Shown one piece after another: positions 6,190 to 8,906 of a stretch of DNA of 8,906 nt. Origin of the DNA: Thermodesulfovibrio sp. (GTDB lineage: Bacteria; Nitrospirota; Thermodesulfovibrionia; Thermodesulfovibrionales; JdFR-85); contig JALUSH010000199.1 of NCBI GenBank assembly GCA_027016675.1, positions 1-8,906 on the forward strand. The letters run 5' to 3'. Each line of letters begins with the position of its first letter. Position 1 is the stretch's first letter. The notes beneath the pieces were generated by a model, which was not told the origin of the DNA, made no database searches, and was given only the letters and a program-made list of their open reading frames with translations. The translations under genes were made by a program, and so were the position numbers.

Positions 6190-6210
6190 TTAATCCCCCG
6201 ATAGTGCAAG

Positions 6211-6302
6211 TTACAGTATGAATTTAGGGTATGTGGGTGTTAGATTTAAGCGGTTTTAAGCAATCTATAGGCTTCACCATGCCCACATGCCCATCGCTGT
6301 AA
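6211..6302. repeat. Large imperfect hairpin between hisH and ferredoxin
   Basis: Nested arms are TTACAG (6211-6216) with CTGTAA (6297-6302), GGGTATGTGGG (6227-6237) with CCCACATGCCC (6282-6292, one wobble in plus-strand RNA) and TAGATT (6241-6246) with AATCTA (6262-6267). The loop holds a direct repeat, TTTAAGC (6245-6251 and 6255-6261). The loop word TTTAAGCGGTTTTAA closely matches the reverse complement of 4205-4219 in the other large hairpin. There is no T-run, so it is not an ordinary terminator. It may process or stabilise the hisH-fdx transcript, or be a member of a dispersed repeat family. Confidence 0.55.
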
Positions 6303-6359
6303 AGAATTCCCTGTTAAGTCAGAAAATACACTGTTTCAATATCTAAAAATTGTAATGCT

Positions 6360-6974
6360 TCAGTTATCCTTTACAACCTTTGTGAAATTCTCCAGTAGTT
6401 TTAATCCAAGCTTCTGGCTCTTTTCTGGATGAAACTGTGTGGCAAATATATTGTCTTTCCAGATCATGGAGGTAAAGGTTATACCATAATCAGTAGTACC
6501 AGCGATCACATCCTTCTCATCTGGTATAACATAATAGGAATGGACAAAATAAAAAAAGCTTTCATCCTCTATGGATAACATAATAGGAGGCCGCTTTTCG
6601 TATTTTACAGTGTTCCAGCCCATATGGGGTATCTTAAGGTCGGAAGGTGGAAATCTCCTTACAACACCTTTTATGATATCAAGTCCCTGGGAATGTCCGA
6701 ACTCCTCTGACTCTGTAAAGAGTATCTGGAGGCCAAGGCAGATACCAAGGTAGGGTTTGCCCTGCTCAATGGATTTAACAATGGAATCGAGTAATTTCAG
6801 GTTCTTCAGGTTGGATATACAATCTCTAAATGCACCAACTCCTGGAAGCACAATGGCATGAGCCTTGTCTATCTCTTTTTCATCTGATGTTACGCAGGCA
6901 TCTGCTCCTACACGGGCAAATCCCTTTTCCACACTTTTCAGGTTTCCCATGCCATAATCTACTATAGCAATCAA
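6360..6974 (-). CDS. hisH: Imidazole glycerol phosphate synthase, glutaminase subunit HisH
   Basis: A 204-residue class I glutamine amidotransferase. It hydrolyses glutamine and passes ammonia to HisF, which forms imidazole glycerol phosphate and AICAR in histidine synthesis. The N-terminus IAIVDYGMGNLKSV is diagnostic. The oxyanion strand PGVGAF is at 44-49, the nucleophile Cys79 lies in YLGICLGLQIL, PHMGWN is at 116-121, and the His182-Glu184 pair lies in TQFHPEKS. The start is a TTG (6972-6974) preceded by GAGGAG. It overlaps the TGA of the upstream zinc-ribbon gene in a TTGA junction, so the two are coupled. No other his gene is in the window; HisF should be encoded elsewhere. The catalytic set is complete, so it looks functional. 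An amidotransferase paralog serving another pathway is possible but less likely. Confidence 0.95.
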   Translation of the reverse strand: MIAIVDYGMGNLKSVEKGFARVGADACVTSDEKEIDKAHAIVLPGVGAFRDCISNLKNLKLLDSIVKSIEQGKPYLGICLGLQILFTESEEFGHSQGLDIIKGVVRRFPPSDLKIPHMGWNTVKYEKRPPIMLSIEDESFFYFVHSYYVIPDEKDVIAGTTDYGITFTSMIWKDNIFATQFHPEKSQKLGLKLLENFTKVVKDN

Positions 6975-7288
6975 CTCTCCTCGGGGTCCTCCTCAATAAT
7001 CTGTCCCTTCAGTCCATCATAGGAAAGCACACATATGGCACCAGCTTCTCCATTATCAGGCAGGCACATATATCTATATGAGGCGGTTTTCCCGTAATTA
7101 ACCCTCATGTGTTCCCATCCATCAACAAAGAAACTGCACTCATCATTAAAGCAGACCCACATATACCTGACTCCCCATCCAAGACCATCGCCTATTGTAA
7201 AGGCCGGTGGCTCCATCTTTTTCATCTTTACCCCACAGTGCGGACAGGTCGGGGCCTTGGTGATCTTGTAACTCTTTGAGGACAGCAT
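6971..7288 (-). CDS. Zinc-ribbon protein of unknown function
   Basis: A 105-residue cytosolic protein. Cys15 and Cys18 (CPHC) and Cys46 and Cys51 (CFNDEC) form a probable zinc ribbon, with an aromatic stretch between and after them (GLGWGVRYMWVCFNDECSFF), somewhat like the Ogr/Delta type of zinc finger. The C-terminal half has no motif I recognise and ends acidic (EEDPEES). I chose the ATG at 7288 because GAGGAGG stands directly upstream; a GTG at 7330 would add 14 residues without a comparable site. Its stop overlaps the hisH start by four bases, so they share an operon. Nucleic acid binding is a guess from the zinc ribbon. No link to histidine synthesis is known to me. Confidence 0.8.
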   Translation of the reverse strand: MLSSKSYKITKAPTCPHCGVKMKKMEPPAFTIGDGLGWGVRYMWVCFNDECSFFVDGWEHMRVNYGKTASYRYMCLPDNGEAGAICVLSYDGLKGQIIEEDPEES

Positions 7289-7359
7289 AAAGACCTCCTC
7301 TATTTCATGAATTTCCTCTGTGTAAGTCACAGGGCTTTAAAAATCTCTTTATAGTTTAT

Positions 7360-7390
7360 ATTATGACATAAACGAATCAAAAAGTTTCAA
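7360..7390 (-). promoter_or_regulatory. Possible promoter for the zinc-ribbon/hisH operon
   Basis: On the minus strand TTGAAA (7385-7390) is followed after 19 bases by CATAAT (7360-7365), in an AT-rich stretch 72 bases before the ATG at 7288. The spacer is longer than ideal. It would let the zinc-ribbon gene and hisH be transcribed separately from the kinase gene upstream, which ends at 7409 without a visible terminator. Confidence 0.3.
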
Positions 7391-7408
7391 TTCTAAATGC
7401 CTTATTAA

Positions 7409-8329
7409 TTAAATAAATGAGATGCCTGTCGGGCTCTGCCGATGTAGAAACTCCATTGCTTCATCCAGTGTGGGTATGCCTTTCCGCCCCCCTGGTTCAC
7501 GACATTTCATTGCAGCCACTGCAGAGGCAAACTGAAGGGTCTTCTTGATATCCCAGCCCTGTAGTATGCCATATATGTAGCCACCATGAAACACATCCCC
7601 TGCACCTGTGGTGTCAACAACATCCACTTTAAAAGCAGGCACTTCTATTACCTCATTCTTGTACCAGGTAATGCTCCCTCTATCCCCGAGGGTTACAGTG
7701 ACAACAGGTGCACAGAGTTCCTTTGCCATTTTGATAAAGCCTTCAGATGTTCTGTCCCAGCCCATATCTGTGGCAAACTCTTCTGATGCAACAAAGAAAT
7801 CCGCCTCTTTTGCAAGTTCAAACATTCCAGGCCGTAAACGTCCTGCATCAACCATAACAGGTATACTCTGTTTTTTTGCAATCCTCGCTGCATAAATGGA
7901 AACTTCAGCCATAAGGCCATCAAGATGAAGAAACAGGGCATCATCAAGAAATCCCTCATTTAACTCTTCTATAGATAGCTCCCTGTCCGATGGTCGTCTC
8001 CAGAATATGGTTCTCCTTCCACCATCCTTCTCGATTACTATAAAGGCAACCTGTGAGCGGGCATTTTCCCTCACCTTGAGATTGCTGATATCAACCCTCT
8101 CGGAAATGAGAGACTGTTTTATCTTCTCCCCTTCCCCATCATCACCTATCACACCATAGAACTTACATGGAATGCCAAGCCTTGAAAGGGTTACCAGTGC
8201 AGTGGCAACAGGCCCACCCCCCTGTTCTACCCACTGGCTAACCTCCTTTTTGGTATCAGGAGGTGGATAGGTATCTACAAAGGCAAGATAATCAAGCGAG
8301 CACTGTCCGATTCCAATAACAGAACTCAT
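7409..8329 (-). CDS. PfkB/ribokinase-family carbohydrate kinase
   Basis: This 306-residue cytosolic kinase transfers phosphate from ATP to the hydroxyl of a sugar, nucleoside or related substrate. The N-terminal PfkB signature region is GGGPVATALVTLSRLG (37-52). The second signature DTTGAGDVFHGGY (239-251) holds the anion hole and the catalytic base Asp245. The lid sequence and the length fit ribokinase-like enzymes. The substrate cannot be told: no adenosine-, fructose- or KDG-kinase-specific motif stands out, and no sugar transporter or pathway gene is adjacent. The start ATG has only a weak AGGAT site. A CCATAGA/TCTATGG inverted repeat lies 20-51 bases upstream. Downstream, 120 bases separate it from the zinc-ribbon gene, which faces the same way, so it may be the first gene of that cluster. 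Confidence 0.93.
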   Translation of the reverse strand: MSSVIGIGQCSLDYLAFVDTYPPPDTKKEVSQWVEQGGGPVATALVTLSRLGIPCKFYGVIGDDGEGEKIKQSLISERVDISNLKVRENARSQVAFIVIEKDGGRRTIFWRRPSDRELSIEELNEGFLDDALFLHLDGLMAEVSIYAARIAKKQSIPVMVDAGRLRPGMFELAKEADFFVASEEFATDMGWDRTSEGFIKMAKELCAPVVTVTLGDRGSITWYKNEVIEVPAFKVDVVDTTGAGDVFHGGYIYGILQGWDIKKTLQFASAVAAMKCREPGGRKGIPTLDEAMEFLHRQSPTGISFI

Positions 8330-8597
8330 CTATCCTGTACCATGAGTACCATAGATTGTCCCTTTCAGCATATTCTATGGATCTTATCTCTCCTGTCACT
8401 GCCCTATCACATGAGATCAGTACCAGGCCACACCATACGAGGCTTTTGCCGGATGTGGTATATTTTAACAGAATTTCCACGTATTCTGACGAAACAGACC
8501 CAGCGACAGAACATGATTATGCTTCCACCGGCTCTGCAGTATCCATTAATTCTAACCCTGAAGCCCCTCTGACCACCTGAACCCTGGTCGTTACCAT
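8292..8597 (-). other. Unassigned open frame with one internal stop
   Basis: A minus-strand frame opens with ATG at 8595-8597, runs 26 codons to a TAA at 8517-8519, then stays open for 74 more codons to 8292, overlapping the first 38 bases of the kinase gene in another frame. The second part (from a GTG at 8478-8480) reads VEILLKYTTSGKS and on to RDNLWYSWYRIDEF. I recognise no family and see no good ribosome binding site. A plus-strand frame (8356-8580) is also open here, so neither is secure. It could be a decayed gene or chance. Confidence 0.2.
8349..8380. promoter_or_regulatory. Inverted repeat upstream of the PfkB gene
   Basis: The perfect 7-base arms CCATAGA (8349-8355) and TCTATGG (8374-8380) flank an 18-base centre, 20-51 bases before the kinase ATG. 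It could be an operator or an mRNA hairpin; the spacing fits either. No regulator gene is nearby. Confidence 0.35.
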
Positions 8598-8626
8598 TCA
8601 GAACCTGACTCAGAATCTAAAGAGGA

Positions 8627-8649
8627 GATGCTGAAACAAGTTCAGCATC
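8627..8649. repeat. TTCAGCATC hairpin
   Basis: The perfect 9-base arms GATGCTGAA (8627-8635) and TTCAGCATC (8641-8649) enclose ACAAG. The same words form the outer arms of the hairpin at 54-94. The preceding bases (8596-8618) contain degenerate copies of TTCAGAA and CTCAGAAT. No T-run follows, so terminator activity is doubtful. It resembles dispersed intergenic palindromes. Confidence 0.6.
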
Positions 8650-8662
8650 ACAACATTACTAG

Positions 8663-8767
8663 CTCACAGCTCACAGCTTACTGCTTACAGTTCACTGACC
8701 TTCACTCATCCACCCATCCACTCATTTACTCATCCACTTCTCACTGCTCACAGTTCACTATTTACTG
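8663..8767. repeat. Composite array of 7-base and 8-base tandem repeats
   Basis: Five abutting heptamers of consensus YTYACWG occupy 8663-8697: CTCACAG twice, then CTTACTG, CTTACAG and TTCACTG. After a short junction, four octamers CATCCACC, CATCCACT, CATTTACT and CATCCACT fill 8707-8738. Four more heptamers follow at 8740-8767: CTCACTG, CTCACAG, TTCACTA and TTTACTG. The strand is almost free of G except at repeat ends. There is no coding potential in a constant frame. It is likely intergenic low-complexity repeat DNA prone to slippage. Confidence 0.75.
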
Positions 8768-8846
8768 AACAAATTCAGAATAACCATAGAAAATTTTTTT
8801 CAAAACACTCTGAAATTACAATTATCATGTTACCTTAATTTTTTTC

Positions 8847-8875
8847 TTGACAAAAAATAATAATTGTGCTATAAA
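8847..8875 (+). promoter_or_regulatory. Strong sigma70-type promoter facing out of the window
   Basis: A perfect TTGACA (8847-8852), a 17-base AT-rich spacer and TATAAA (8870-8875), preceded by TGC as an extended -10, give a near-consensus promoter. Transcription would start near 8882 and run off the right end, so the gene it serves lies beyond 8906. The A/T-rich tract upstream (8788-8846) could act as an UP element. Confidence 0.75.
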
Positions 8876-8906
8876 ATAATTAAGCGCCTCGTTACCTCCC
8901 CTATAA

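Noticed and set aside
7289..7330. GTG start for the zinc-ribbon protein
   Set aside because: The GAGGAGG directly before the ATG at 7288 is a much better initiation site.
8356..8580. 74-codon plus-strand frame starting at TTG
   Set aside because: It lies opposite other open frames and the kinase upstream region, with no ribosome binding site or family resemblance.
8663..8767. CRISPR-like repetition
   Set aside because: Units are 7 and 8 bases in direct tandem with no unique spacers, and no cas gene is present.

Overview
The window looks like chromosomal DNA of an anaerobic, probably Gram-negative bacterium. The pointers are a Tat-exported split-Soret-type cytochrome, a small single-cluster [4Fe-4S] ferredoxin, a Thermotoga-type (I-beta) DAHP synthase and AGGAGG-type ribosome binding sites. 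A Nitrospirota or Desulfobacterota relative would fit, but this is an inference from gene content, not a phylogenetic result. No rRNA, tRNA, transposase, phage gene or CRISPR array is visible.

Layout. Positions 1-229 hold no gene but are dense in small inverted repeats. On the minus strand follow a one-TM protein with a PH/GRAM-like domain whose frame is cut by one in-frame TAA (317-718, continuing open to 230) and its strong sigma70-type promoter (845-873). Next come a bidirectional terminator (935-971), a split-Soret cytochrome-like protein (982-1758) and a small secreted hypothetical protein (1863-2144). An AT-rich intergenic stretch ends in a perfect parS palindrome (2491-2506). The plus-strand partition genes parA (2521-3294) and parB (3272-4099) follow, overlapping by 23 bases. 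A 216-base leader region with a large imperfect hairpin and a small ORF encoding Trp-Trp-Tyr-Arg-Val-Phe precedes the DAHP synthase gene (4316-5335).

From 5339 the genes are back on the minus strand, read right to left: a ribokinase-family (PfkB) sugar kinase (7409-8329), a zinc-ribbon protein (6971-7288), hisH (6360-6974), a ferredoxin (5995-6189) and endonuclease III nth (5339-5995). nth converges on the DAHP synthase gene with 3 bases between stop codons. It has all catalytic and Fe-S residues but no ATG, GTG or TTG in frame over its first 94 codons; the only well-placed initiation codon is ATA, in a TAATA overlap with the ferredoxin stop. The right end (8330-8906) has short unassigned frames, a TTCAGCATC hairpin, two arrays of 7-base repeats around an array of 8-base repeats, and an outward-facing consensus promoter (8847-8875).

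How the genes fit together. parS-parA-parB is a self-contained chromosome segregation module. DAHP synthase and HisH are entry and middle steps of aromatic and histidine synthesis. Ferredoxin and Nth are both Fe-S proteins and look translationally coupled. The rest is a loose housekeeping cluster, not one pathway. I see no clear new multi-gene system. The most unusual points are the missing nth start codon, the aroF leader, two roughly 95-base hairpin elements that share a core motif, and the 7/8-base repeat array.
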